Source of the DNA: Mycobacterium sp. GA-2829
Lineage (GTDB): Bacteria; Actinomycetota; Actinomycetes; Mycobacteriales; Mycobacteriaceae
NCBI RefSeq assembly: GCF_001499965.1
Contig: NZ_LQIT01000034.1
Span: forward strand, 1 to 64,000
Direction: 5' to 3'
Length of the DNA stretch: 64,000 nucleotides
Both the position numbers and the translations under genes were made by a program. The notes beneath the pieces were generated by a model that searched no databases, was not told the DNA's origin, and saw only the letters and a program-made list of their open reading frames with translations. Positions 42,973-51,455 of the stretch are shown piece by piece (position 1 is the stretch's first letter; every line of letters begins with the position of its first letter).

Positions 42973-44123
42973 TTCTCGACGCGGGGGAAGTTGAACACCT
43001 TGCGGGCGTTGAGTTCGACGATCTTGTGGACGTCCTCGTCGGGGATCTTCATGAAAACCTCCTCGGCGATCTTGCGACTGTTCGGCCAGTTGGAGTCCGA
43101 ATGCGGATAGTCGCATTCCCACAGGATGTTGTCGATGCCGACCTCATCACGGTTGTGGAGGCCGTGCCGATCCTCGATGAAGCAGGAGTAGACGTGCTGG
43201 AAGTACAGCTCGGACGGCCGCCGCTCCTGATTGACGTTCTGGTAGAAGCGGTGCCGCTCCCACACATAGTCGGCGCGCTCGAGCATGTAGGGCACCCAAC
43301 CGATGCCGCCCTCCGACAGCGCCACCTTCAGCTTCGGATGCCGGTGGAAGACCGGCGAGAAAAGCAGGTCCGTCAGGGCGGACATCGAGTTGGTACCGAA
43401 CAGGGTGATGCTCACGGCCATCGGGCCCTCCGGCGAGGGCTTCGGGGATTGTCCCGACGTACCGAAGTGCATCGACAGCGGCAGGTCGTACTCTTCGGCG
43501 ACCGAGAACAGCGGATCCCAGTGATCGGTGTGGATCGACGGCAGACCGAGTGGTGCCGGATTCTCCGGGAAGGCGATGGTCTTGGCGCCCTTGGCGAAGG
43601 TGCGGTGCACCTCGTCGACGCACAGTTGCACGTCCCACAGTGGCAGGACGACCAGCGGGATGTATCGGTGCGGCGCCGCGGCACACCATTCGTCGAGGAT
43701 GAAGTCGTTGAACGCCCGCACACACGCGAGCGCAACGTCACGATCGGCGCCCTCAAGGAACACGGTGCCCGCGAAACGGGGGAAGGAGGGGAAGCAGAGA
43801 GCGGCTTCCACCCCGTCGAGGTCCATGTCGGCGAGCCGCTGCACCGGGTCGTAGCACCCCGGCAACATCTCGTCGAACCGCGACGGGTCGATGCCGTACT
43901 CCTCGGGCTTCTTGCCCGCGACGGCGTTCAGACCGATCTGAGGGTAGGTCTTGCCCTGGTACTCCCACACCTGGCTGGGCGCGCCGCCCTTGGCGCGCGG
44001 CACCTCCACGATGCGCGGGCCGAGCTCGGCGTACTTGGCCGGCAACCGATCGGCCCACACCCGGGGATGCTCGATCAGATGGTCGTCCACCGAAATCAAC
44101 TGCATGTGATCCTGCAGCGGCAT
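42969..44123 (-). CDS. Amidohydrolase family 2 (ACMSD-like TIM-barrel metal hydrolase/decarboxylase)
   Basis: ATG 44123 behind GAAGGAGTTGACC is preferred over the TTG two codons upstream; 384 aa. Metal-site motifs: SVDDHLIEHP (an HxH variant), LSMHFGTSG, LKVALSEGGIGWVPYMLERA, and LWECDYPHSDSNWPNS with the catalytic Asp. Related mycobacterial enzymes in lipid and steroid clusters are annotated amidohydrolase, but many act as decarboxylases or hydratases/hydrolases of cyclic CoA compounds. First gene of a three-gene operon. Confidence 0.83.
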   Translation of the reverse strand: MPLQDHMQLISVDDHLIEHPRVWADRLPAKYAELGPRIVEVPRAKGGAPSQVWEYQGKTYPQIGLNAVAGKKPEEYGIDPSRFDEMLPGCYDPVQRLADMDLDGVEAALCFPSFPRFAGTVFLEGADRDVALACVRAFNDFILDEWCAAAPHRYIPLVVLPLWDVQLCVDEVHRTFAKGAKTIAFPENPAPLGLPSIHTDHWDPLFSVAEEYDLPLSMHFGTSGQSPKPSPEGPMAVSITLFGTNSMSALTDLLFSPVFHRHPKLKVALSEGGIGWVPYMLERADYVWERHRFYQNVNQERRPSELYFQHVYSCFIEDRHGLHNRDEVGIDNILWECDYPHSDSNWPNSRKIAEEVFMKIPDEDVHKIVELNARKVFNFPRVEK

Positions 44124-44140
44124 GGTCAACTCCTTCTAGA

Positions 44141-44151
44141 TAACCTGGTTA
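44141..44151. promoter_or_regulatory. TAACCwGGTTA operator, site 5 (exact)
   Basis: TAACCTGGTTA, exact, 18 nt before the amidohydrolase ATG, immediately upstream of its Shine-Dalgarno. The position over or next to the transcript start implies repression. Confidence 0.72.
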
Positions 44152-44198
44152 GTCAATACCCTACCCGTTTCGTGGGCTTGGGAAAGGGTCCAATGGCG

Positions 44199-45398
44199 CT
44201 AGGCGGCCCGGCGCTCGAGGACGTGCACCGCGCACGCGCTGCCCAGGCCCAGGACATGGGCCAGCCCGACGCGAGCGCCGTCGATCTGGCGGTCACCGGC
44301 CTCACCCCGCAGATGCGTCACGACCTCGTAGATTCCCGCGATACCGGTGGCACCCAGAGGGTGTCCCTTCGACAACAGCCCGCCCGAGATGTTGACCGGT
44401 GTTCTGCCGCCGCGCCACGGCGCCCCAGAATCCAGGAAGTCCGCAGCGCCGCCGGGCTGGCAGAGTGCGAGGTTCTCGTAGTGCGCCAGTTCGGCGGTCG
44501 CAAAGCAGTCGTGCAACTCCACCATGTCGAGGTCGGCGGGCCCCAGCCCGGCGGCCTCGTATGCCTGATGAGCGGCGTTCCGGGTGATCGTGTCGACGTC
44601 CCAGCACGCCTCCGCTTGTTCGACCCAGGGGTCGCTGACGAGCACCGACGCGCTCACCTTGACCGCCCGTGCCCGGACGCCGGGGTCGAGCTTGTCCAAC
44701 GCCGAATCGGTGGCCAACACGACCGCCGCTGCTCCATCTCCGGTAGGCGAGCACATCAGCGCGGTGTTCGGATACGCGATCACCTCGCCGCCGGCGATCT
44801 GCTCGAGGCTGAACTCCTTACGGTACTGCGCCAACGGGTTGAGCGTCGAGTTCAAATGGTTCTTCTGCGCCACCTTGTAGAAGTGCTCGACCGAGGCCTC
44901 GGAGTTGCGCGCGAGGTACGCGACACCCGCCTCGGCGAACACCGACGGCATCAGTGAGCTGCCCATCACGCCTTCGGGATCGACGACCGAACCGTCCCGA
45001 CCGCGCGGGGTGAACTCCGAGCCGCGCGGTTCCTCGCCGGCTGCGAGCAGCCCGCGCTTGCCGAGCTGCTCGCAGCCGACCGCGAGCGCCAAGTCCGCCT
45101 CACCAGCACGCAGAGTGAGCAGGGCGGTGCGCATCGCGGTTGCGCCGGTGGCACACGCATTCGACACGTTGTAGACGGGCGCTCCCGTCTGGCCGATCTG
45201 GTGCATGATGCGCTGCCCCACCCCGGTGATAGCTTCAAAGACGTTCCCCACTGCGACCGTCTGCATCTGCCCAATGGTGGTTCCGCTGTCGGCCAGCGCA
45301 GCGCGCGCCGCGGCCGCGCCGAGATCGACGACGTCGGACTCGGGAAAGCGACCGAACTTCGTCATCGCTGCACCGACGATCCATACCGTTTCGGTCAT
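44199..45398 (-). CDS. SCP-x-type thiolase (3-ketoacyl-CoA thiolase-like)
   Basis: 399 aa. Nucleophile Cys82 in VSNACATGATAM, HDCFATAELAHYE, the His in SKGHPLGATG and Cys in GLGSACAVHVLE: all thiolase residues are present, unlike the Ltp2-like protein at 36038. It resembles the thiolase domain of sterol carrier protein X and mycobacterial FadA5/Ltp1-type enzymes, and would release acetyl- or propionyl-CoA from a branched 3-ketoacyl-CoA. It overlaps the DUF35 gene upstream. Confidence 0.87.
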   Translation of the reverse strand: MTETVWIVGAAMTKFGRFPESDVVDLGAAAARAALADSGTTIGQMQTVAVGNVFEAITGVGQRIMHQIGQTGAPVYNVSNACATGATAMRTALLTLRAGEADLALAVGCEQLGKRGLLAAGEEPRGSEFTPRGRDGSVVDPEGVMGSSLMPSVFAEAGVAYLARNSEASVEHFYKVAQKNHLNSTLNPLAQYRKEFSLEQIAGGEVIAYPNTALMCSPTGDGAAAVVLATDSALDKLDPGVRARAVKVSASVLVSDPWVEQAEACWDVDTITRNAAHQAYEAAGLGPADLDMVELHDCFATAELAHYENLALCQPGGAADFLDSGAPWRGGRTPVNISGGLLSKGHPLGATGIAGIYEVVTHLRGEAGDRQIDGARVGLAHVLGLGSACAVHVLERRAA

Positions 45399-45811
45399 GA
45401 CTGCTGCACCTCGAACTCGTATCCGATGGCTTCCACGCCTCGACTGTCGGTCGCGACCCGGCGCGTTCGCAGCACTGCCCGACGCCCGATCGTGGCGACG
45501 ACGTCATCGACCGCCCCGGAGAGATTGGTTCGCACATAACCGCCGCCGATCAACGCCACGACGCCGCTGACGAACGGCGTCGGAACGCCCTGGGGGCCGC
45601 GATGGACGACAGTTGCGGCCGTTACCACACCGCTGTCACCCAGATCTTCGCGCGCGCCGAAATCCGCTGCCCCGCAACGAGAACACGCCGATCGGCGAAG
45701 CAGATAGATGGCGCCGCATTCGGCGCACCGGAAGCCCGCAAGGTGGGGGTGGTCTCCGAGAACCAGGTACTCGGCGACAGGTACGACTTCAGATGTGACC
45801 GGAGCACTCAC
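45395..45811 (-). CDS. DUF35 OB-fold/zinc-ribbon protein, partner of SCP-x thiolase
   Basis: 138 aa, zinc ribbon C29-x2-C32...C43-x2-C46 at the same residue positions as the other DUF35 protein of the window, then an OB fold (GVVTAATVVHRGPQGVPTPF, ALIGGGYVRTNLSG). Overlaps both neighbours by 4 nt; likely an obligate partner of the thiolase. Confidence 0.86.
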   Translation of the reverse strand: MSAPVTSEVVPVAEYLVLGDHPHLAGFRCAECGAIYLLRRSACSRCGAADFGAREDLGDSGVVTAATVVHRGPQGVPTPFVSGVVALIGGGYVRTNLSGAVDDVVATIGRRAVLRTRRVATDSRGVEAIGYEFEVQQS

Positions 45812-46260
45812 GGTGTGTTCCTTTCGACGTCTTCGGCCAGTTCGAGTTTGACCGTGGCGGTACCCGAAACAGCCATTCCGCCTCCGACGCGCGAGATCGA
45901 CAGTTCGAGCTCAGCGGTGGTGCCGGCATCGGTTGACTGCACGGATGTGATCGCCCCACCGCACACCAAAATGTCACCGGGCCAGACCTGTTCGGCGAAT
46001 CGCACGGCGATACGACGCACGCTTTCCGCGCCGAAGAGGTCGACACAATACGTTCCGAGGTACCCCGCTTGCAGCATCCCGACACTGAACACTCCGCGCA
46101 TGCCTGCGGTCCTGGCGAATTCGGGATCGTGGTGGATGGGGTTGAAGTCGCCACTGGCACCCTGGTATCGGACGATATCGGTGTGTGTCTGCGGACCGAA
46201 GGTGCGGTCCGGTAGCCGCGTCCCAGCGACCGCGTCGTCGAATCTCAGGCGGGTCGTCAC
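45808..46260 (-). CDS. MaoC-like (R)-hydratase subunit with catalytic motif
   Basis: 150 aa hot-dog protein. Hydratase-2 motif YQGASGDFNPIHHDPEFA with Asp38, Asn40 and His43. It pairs with the next gene (MaoC N-terminal-like half) as a heteromeric enoyl-CoA hydratase, an arrangement used in mycobacteria for bulky, polycyclic or branched enoyl-CoAs. Overlaps both neighbours. Confidence 0.85.
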   Translation of the reverse strand: MTTRLRFDDAVAGTRLPDRTFGPQTHTDIVRYQGASGDFNPIHHDPEFARTAGMRGVFSVGMLQAGYLGTYCVDLFGAESVRRIAVRFAEQVWPGDILVCGGAITSVQSTDAGTTAELELSISRVGGGMAVSGTATVKLELAEDVERNTP

Positions 46261-46706
46261 AACACCCCCCGCTCGATCACGGTTGCGCGGGCCTCCGCCG
46301 CGACCGTCGAATCGGGCCGCGTGAATCGGGTGAGTACAACGATGACCGTCATCGCGCCACCCCGACTGCTCCGCTTGTCCGTCACCGATTCGACCGATGT
46401 CTCGGCATGCAGGCTGTCGCCGGCGCGCAGCAGCGGTCCGACGAACGTGTACTCCTGACCTCCCTGCAGCACCCGTCCCAGGTCCAGGCCCAGGAGCGTG
46501 GCCAGGGGTGGGTCCTGCGGTTCCCAGTGCATGCTCGAGGCCAGGAAGGTCGGCGGCACAGGTGGATTGGGGCCATCGTAAATGGCGCCAGCTGCACCGG
46601 TCGCCGCAGCGAACTCGCGGATCTTGCCGCGTTCGATCGGCATGTCGTAGCTGAACAGCACTTTTCCGACGAGGCTCTGCGCCGGATGGGTGGTCGTGGT
46701 GCTCAT
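46257..46706 (-). CDS. MaoC N-terminal-type (FAS1-like dehydratase) hydratase subunit
   Basis: 149 aa hot-dog protein starting MSTTTTHPAQSLVGKVLFSY, with REFAAATGAAGAIYDG, VPPTFLASSM and LQGGQEYTFVGPLLRAGDSL. This is the non-catalytic half that shapes the acyl pocket in split MaoC hydratases. It overlaps the SDR and the catalytic half by 4 nt each. Confidence 0.84.
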   Translation of the reverse strand: MSTTTTHPAQSLVGKVLFSYDMPIERGKIREFAAATGAAGAIYDGPNPPVPPTFLASSMHWEPQDPPLATLLGLDLGRVLQGGQEYTFVGPLLRAGDSLHAETSVESVTDKRSSRGGAMTVIVVLTRFTRPDSTVAAEARATVIERGVL

Positions 46707-47614
46707 TGCGCAGGCCGGTGCCCGGTCATGTCGGCATTAGGCGCCGCCTTGGCGAGCAGTGCGGGCATCTCCTCGTTGAGCCGGTCGATGGTCCAGCGTT
46801 CGTCGCTGCGAATCTCCGGACCGTAAGCCCATCCCTCGACCACGGCGATCGTACCGCCGATCGCGGCGAACACCCGACCGGTCACCTCACGGGCGGCGGG
46901 GCTCGCCAGCCACAGCACCACCGGTGAGACACCCTCGGGCGCAAGGTCTACCTTTTCGGCCATCTCGCGTGCGGCGGGAAGGTCGTCGGTCATCCTCGTC
47001 AGCGCCGTCGGGGCGACAGCGTTGACGGTGACACCGTAACGCTGTAGCTCCATCGCGGCGATCAAGGTGAATCCAACGACACCCGCTTTCGCCGCACCGT
47101 AGTTCGTCTGCCCCGGGCTGCCGAACAGGCCCGACGGCGAGGTGGTATTGATCACGCGAGCGTCGTTGGACTCGCCGTTCTTGGCGCGATTGCGCCAATA
47201 CTCCGCGGCGTGCCTGGTCGGCCCGAAGGTGCCCTTGAGGTGGACGGCGATCACCGCGTCCCATTCGGCCTCGGACATCGACGTCAACATCCGGTCGCGG
47301 AGAATCCCTGCGTTGTTGATCAGGACGTCGAGTCCGCCGAAGGTATCGACCGCCTGGTGGATCAGCGATCTCGCGCCGTCCCACGTGCTGATGTCGTCGG
47401 TGTTGGCGACTGCCCGCCCACCCGCTGCGGTGATTTCATCGACCACCTGCTGGGCGGCTCCGGCGGACCCACCGCCACTACCGTCGCGGCTGCCGCCGAG
47501 ATCGTTGACGACAACGGCAGCACCCGCCGATGCGAACGCCAGCGCGTGCGCCCGCCCGAGACCGTTTCCGGCCCCGGTCACGACGACAACGCGATCAGCC
47601 ATATCCGACTGCAC
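46703..47614 (-). CDS. SDR, MFE-2/17-beta-HSD4-type 3-hydroxyacyl-CoA dehydrogenase
   Basis: GTG 47614 with AAAGGAGCTCGACA upstream; 303 aa. TGAGNGLGRAHALAFASAGA then VVVNDLGGS with a Gly/Ser-rich insertion, NNAGILRDRML, Ser in NTTSPSG, YGAAK. This pattern marks the dehydrogenase domain of multifunctional enzyme type 2, which uses (R)-3-hydroxyacyl-CoA. That fits the MaoC (R)-hydratase genes downstream. A 30-nt gap separates it from the CoA ligase gene. Confidence 0.87.
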   Translation of the reverse strand: MQSDMADRVVVVTGAGNGLGRAHALAFASAGAAVVVNDLGGSRDGSGGGSAGAAQQVVDEITAAGGRAVANTDDISTWDGARSLIHQAVDTFGGLDVLINNAGILRDRMLTSMSEAEWDAVIAVHLKGTFGPTRHAAEYWRNRAKNGESNDARVINTTSPSGLFGSPGQTNYGAAKAGVVGFTLIAAMELQRYGVTVNAVAPTALTRMTDDLPAAREMAEKVDLAPEGVSPVVLWLASPAAREVTGRVFAAIGGTIAVVEGWAYGPEIRSDERWTIDRLNEEMPALLAKAAPNADMTGHRPAQ

Positions 47615-47644
47615 TGTCGAGCTCCTTTGATTGCGAGATTAGGG

Positions 47645-49162
47645 TTATTGTGTTGCAGACAAAGTCTTTTCGAAATCATCGCGCACCTGTTTGCGCAAGA
47701 TCTTCATCGCTGAGTTGCGTGGGATCTCATCCGTCATCTGCACCCGGACCGGGACCTTGTATGCGGGCAGCTTCATTCGCGTCCACGCGATCAGGTCATC
47801 TTCCGAGACATCCCCGGCGGCAACCACGACGGCTACCGGCACCTCGCCGAGACGGTCGTCGGCCACGCCGAAGACCACCGCCTCGCGAACGCGCGGGTGT
47901 GATTCGAGGCAGTCTTCGAGCTCGGCGGGGAAGATTTTGAACCCGCCACGATTGATCACGTCGTCTGCGCGCCCATGGATCCACACGAAGCCGTCGTCGT
48001 CCACGCTGCCGAGATCGTTGGTCCGCACCCACTGACCGTCGCCGCCAGATGCCTGTGCGGAACGCACCTGCAGGATTCCGTGTTCCCCGGAGCCGAGCGG
48101 ATCGCCGGTCACGGGATCGATTACCGAGACCTCGACGCCCGGATGGGTCCGACCGACGCTGCCGCGCTTGGTGTCCTTCCACTGATGCCAGTCTTTGAGT
48201 GACCAGCCTGTGATACCACCGGTGAATTCCGTAGCGCCGTAGCTCAACAGCACAGGGCAGCCGTAGGTCTGCTCGAACTCCGAGGCCAGGTCCGCGCCGG
48301 TCGGCGCCGCACCCGCCCAGACCGCCTTGAGGCTCTCGAGCTTGGCGGGTTCGATGGCGGCGTCGAGCACCATGCGCAGCGCAGCAGGCGGCAACGAGAC
48401 CGATCGTGGTTTGAACTCCGCCACCGCATCGGCCCACGCGACCGGCTCGAACTTGTCCTGGAGAAGCGCACGCCCACCGCCGCTGAGCGCCGTGATGATC
48501 GCCCAGAGCCCGCTGATGTTGGTCGACGGCAAGGAGATGATCTGCACTCCACCGCCGCGTACACTGCCGGCCCGCGCACTGCCCGACATGTAATGCTCCT
48601 GTGCGCCGCGGAGAGCCTGTTCGATCTCGGTGTACCGCAGCGGGATTCGCTTCGGCGGTCCAGTGGTGCCGCTGGTCGGCATCAGGATGGCGACGCCCTC
48701 GTCGAGGTTGGCAGGCTCCAAGGACGGCGACGCCTCCACCACGACGTCCACAGCAGGAGTGTCGCCGGTGGTGACGTCCACACGAAGTCCCAGAACACCC
48801 GATTCCGCGACGGCGGCGCGAAGCGGTTCGCGCGCCCAGTCCTCCCCATCAGCCAGAACTGCCGCAGGCCGTACCGCCGTCACGTCGGACCCAACAGTTT
48901 CGTCGGGCATTACGGGATTCAGCACGACGAGGGGCCGTTCGGTGGCGAGCACCGCGGTCACCGCCGCGACGAGGCCTGGGCGATTGCGCATGAAGATGCC
49001 GACGGGGCTACCCCTGCGCACACCGTGATCGGTCAGCAGCGCGTCGATCGCCTGTGCGGCCTTCCCGAAGGCTTTCTGACTCCGCCACGCGCCGCGGTAG
49101 CACAACAAGGGTTCGTCTCCGTCAGCTTGCATCCGCTGCTGCATCGTCTCGATCAAGTTCAT
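47645..49162 (-). CDS. Acyl-CoA synthetase (AMP-forming)
   Basis: 505 aa from ATG 49162. ANL motifs: LMPTSGTTGPPK (161-171), YGATEFTGG, NDLGSVDDDGFVWIHGRADD, NRGGFKIFPAEL and RNSAMKILRK with the catalytic Lys. First gene of the beta-oxidation operon, so it probably activates the acid that the SDR/MaoC/thiolase set degrades. Confidence 0.87.
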   Translation of the reverse strand: MNLIETMQQRMQADGDEPLLCYRGAWRSQKAFGKAAQAIDALLTDHGVRRGSPVGIFMRNRPGLVAAVTAVLATERPLVVLNPVMPDETVGSDVTAVRPAAVLADGEDWAREPLRAAVAESGVLGLRVDVTTGDTPAVDVVVEASPSLEPANLDEGVAILMPTSGTTGPPKRIPLRYTEIEQALRGAQEHYMSGSARAGSVRGGGVQIISLPSTNISGLWAIITALSGGGRALLQDKFEPVAWADAVAEFKPRSVSLPPAALRMVLDAAIEPAKLESLKAVWAGAAPTGADLASEFEQTYGCPVLLSYGATEFTGGITGWSLKDWHQWKDTKRGSVGRTHPGVEVSVIDPVTGDPLGSGEHGILQVRSAQASGGDGQWVRTNDLGSVDDDGFVWIHGRADDVINRGGFKIFPAELEDCLESHPRVREAVVFGVADDRLGEVPVAVVVAAGDVSEDDLIAWTRMKLPAYKVPVRVQMTDEIPRNSAMKILRKQVRDDFEKTLSATQ

Positions 49163-49214
49163 TCAGACACCCTCACCATGCAAGGCATCGCCGCTCGCAT
49201 CTGGCTAATTTATA

Positions 49215-49225
49215 TAACCAGGTTA
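49215..49225. promoter_or_regulatory. TAACCwGGTTA operator, site 6 (exact)
   Basis: TAACCAGGTTA, exact, in an AT-rich stretch (TTTATATAACCAGGTTAC), 53 nt upstream of the acyl-CoA synthetase start. Confidence 0.72.
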
Positions 49226-49297
49226 CATTAACAGGACGTGGGCACTCCCCGGAAGATCATGTGGGGAAGTGGTCGTATCCAGAAGTAACGGAAGCTC

Positions 49298-50518
49298 TCA
49301 GGTGATGGCGCCGTCGATCTTCATCTGCACGAGGTCATCCCAGCTGTAGCCGAGATCGAGCAAGACTTGATCGGTGTCGGCGCCGAGTTGGGGCGCCGGC
49401 GCGGGATCCGCCTGCGTGGCGTTGATCAGCACAGGTGGCCGGGCGACCGTGACCGTCGCGCGTTCGTCGATCGGCATGGCCGTGACGTAGTCGTTGGCAA
49501 CCACCTGAGGGTCGGTGCGGGCCTCGCTCGGCGACTGGACGATCGCCCATACGCCGCGCTGACGACTGAGGAGCTCCCGCCACTCGGCTGCCGTACGCGC
49601 GGCGAAGATGCCGTCCAACTCTTCGATGCACGCCCTGCTGTTGTCGCGGCGGGCGGCCGAGTCGAGGAACCGCTCGTCGCTCGCCAGATCGGGGCGACCG
49701 ATGACTTCCATCAGCGGCGCCCAGAAGCGGTCGGACTCCAGCATCACGAGGGCGACGAACCGCCCGTCCGACGTCCGGTAGGTGTTGCTGAGCGGATTGT
49801 GCGCCGAGGTGTGGTCACCCCGCGGCATGGCATCGATGTCGAACAGCGAGGAAGCGGCGATATGCGGCGCCGTGGCCCACACCGCCGCCCCGAGCAGGCT
49901 GACGTCGACCACCTGCGATGCACCGGTCCGTTCTCTGGCGAACAGGGCTGCCGCGACGCCACCGGCGGCATACATCCCCGATTGCAGGTCACCGAAGGCG
50001 GCGCCCGGCATCGGTGGCGGGTAGTCGGCACCTTCTGGTGTGCTGACGTACGCCACTCCCCCTCGTGACCAGTACGAGGCGAGATCGAATCCACCGGTAT
50101 CGGCCTCGTCGCCGTTCGGCCCCAGCCCGCTGCCGCGCGCGTAGACCAGGCGCGGGTTGACCTTCTTCAGGTCGTCGACGTCCACCTTGAGCTTTTTACG
50201 GACGGGCGCAAGGTAATTGGTCAAGAAGACGTCTGCGGTCTCGACGAGTCGATACAGCGCCTCGCGTCCCGCGTCCATGGTGAGGTTGATCCCGACACTG
50301 GACTTGTTGCGACTGAAGGTCTGGAACATGAAGCTGACCGGTTGCTCGCCAGGCGGAGTCAGCGCCGCGCTGACTAGACCGCGCATCGGGTCACCATGCG
50401 ACGGGTGTTCGATCTTGATGACCTGGGCACCCCAATCTGCCAGCGCAACGCCGCAGGATGGGATGAATCCCCAAGTCGCCAGCTCGACGACACGTATCCC
50501 GTCCAAGACACCGGGCAT
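49298..50518 (-). CDS. CaiB/BaiF-type (class III) CoA-transferase
   Basis: ATG 50518 (MPGVLDGIRVVELATWGFIP) is chosen because GAAGGGAAGAG precedes it; the GTG at 50551 would place the operator almost at the start codon. 406 aa. Family features: ADWGAQVIKIEHPSHGDP, FQTFSRNKSSVGINL, and the catalytic Asp177 in AFGDLQSG. It moves CoA between acyl-CoA and a free acid without ATP. In mycobacteria the family also includes alpha-methylacyl-CoA racemases, an alternative role for branched isoprenoid acyl-CoAs. Confidence 0.85.
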   Translation of the reverse strand: MPGVLDGIRVVELATWGFIPSCGVALADWGAQVIKIEHPSHGDPMRGLVSAALTPPGEQPVSFMFQTFSRNKSSVGINLTMDAGREALYRLVETADVFLTNYLAPVRKKLKVDVDDLKKVNPRLVYARGSGLGPNGDEADTGGFDLASYWSRGGVAYVSTPEGADYPPPMPGAAFGDLQSGMYAAGGVAAALFARERTGASQVVDVSLLGAAVWATAPHIAASSLFDIDAMPRGDHTSAHNPLSNTYRTSDGRFVALVMLESDRFWAPLMEVIGRPDLASDERFLDSAARRDNSRACIEELDGIFAARTAAEWRELLSRQRGVWAIVQSPSEARTDPQVVANDYVTAMPIDERATVTVARPPVLINATQADPAPAPQLGADTDQVLLDLGYSWDDLVQMKIDGAIT

Positions 50519-50558
50519 GCGGCTCTTCCCTTCATCCGACTGTGTGGGCACAATGGAC

Positions 50559-50569
50559 TAACCACGTTA
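50559..50569. promoter_or_regulatory. TAACCwGGTTA operator, site 7 (one mismatch)
   Basis: TAACCACGTTA, 10 of 11 matches, between the divergent CaiB-type gene (start 50518) and SDR (start 50613). One site could control both directions. Confidence 0.62.
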
Positions 50570-50612
50570 ATGGAATCACGAGTAAGCATGTGCAGTCGAC
50601 GAGAGGTGTGCA

Positions 50613-51455
50613 ATGGCGCGGGTCGCAGGCAAGAAGGCGTTGGTATCGGGAGCTGCCCGCGGACAGGGGCGCGCGCATGCGATTCGTCTGGCGGAGGAGG
50701 GCGCCGACGTCGTCCTGATCGACATCTGCGCCGACATCCCTGGAGTGGGCTACCCGATGGCCACCCCTGAAGACCTCGAGGAAACGGTACGACTGGTCGA
50801 GAAGTTCGACCGCAAGGCGATTCCGGCGGTTGTCGACGTGCGGGACCGGCCCGCCCTGCAAGAAGCGGTGGCCGCGGCCGTCGATACCTTGGGCGGACTC
50901 GACGTGGTGGTGGCGAACGCCGGCATCTGTCCCATCGGCGCGGGGTACCCCGTGACTGCGTTCGCGGACGCCGTGGATGTGGACCTCATCGGCGTGCTCA
51001 ACACGATTCACGTCGCATTGCCGTACGTTACGTCGGGTGGCTCCATCATCGCCACCGGATCCGTCGCGGCCATGCTGCCGAATGCCGTCAGCAATCCCGG
51101 CAACGGTCCGGGAGGTGCGGGTTACGGGTTGGCCAAGCAGTTCATCGCCGACTACGTCGTGGTGTTGGCACGTCAGCTCGCAGCGCAAGGAATCCGCGTC
51201 AACGCGGTACACCCCACCAATTGCAACACCGACATGCTGCACAGCGCGCCGATGTACAAGGCGTTCCGCAAGGATCTCGAGCTGCCGACCCGAGCCGACG
51301 TGGAACAGGCCTTCCCGCACATGCAGTCGATGCCCATCCCCTATGTGGAACCCGAGGACATCGCCAACGCAGTGGTCTATCTCGCCTCCGACGAGTCGCG
51401 TTATGTGACGGGTCTGCAGCTGCCGGTCGACGGTGGCGCGCTACTCAAGATCTAG
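50613..51455 (+). CDS. Mycofactocin-coupled SDR (carveol dehydrogenase-like)
   Basis: ATG 50613 after GAGAGGTGTGCA; 280 aa. SGAARGQGRAHAIRLAEEGA loop, then the insertion IDICADIPGVGYPMATPEDL that marks the mycofactocin-associated SDR group, Ser in IIATGSVAAM, GYGLAK catalytic pair and GLQLPVDGGALLKI. Carveol dehydrogenase of limonene metabolism belongs here. Such enzymes hold NAD non-exchangeably and pass electrons to mycofactocin; no mycofactocin genes lie in this window. Its end overlaps the convergent TetR gene by 11 nt. Confidence 0.87.
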   Translation: MARVAGKKALVSGAARGQGRAHAIRLAEEGADVVLIDICADIPGVGYPMATPEDLEETVRLVEKFDRKAIPAVVDVRDRPALQEAVAAAVDTLGGLDVVVANAGICPIGAGYPVTAFADAVDVDLIGVLNTIHVALPYVTSGGSIIATGSVAAMLPNAVSNPGNGPGGAGYGLAKQFIADYVVVLARQLAAQGIRVNAVHPTNCNTDMLHSAPMYKAFRKDLELPTRADVEQAFPHMQSMPIPYVEPEDIANAVVYLASDESRYVTGLQLPVDGGALLKI

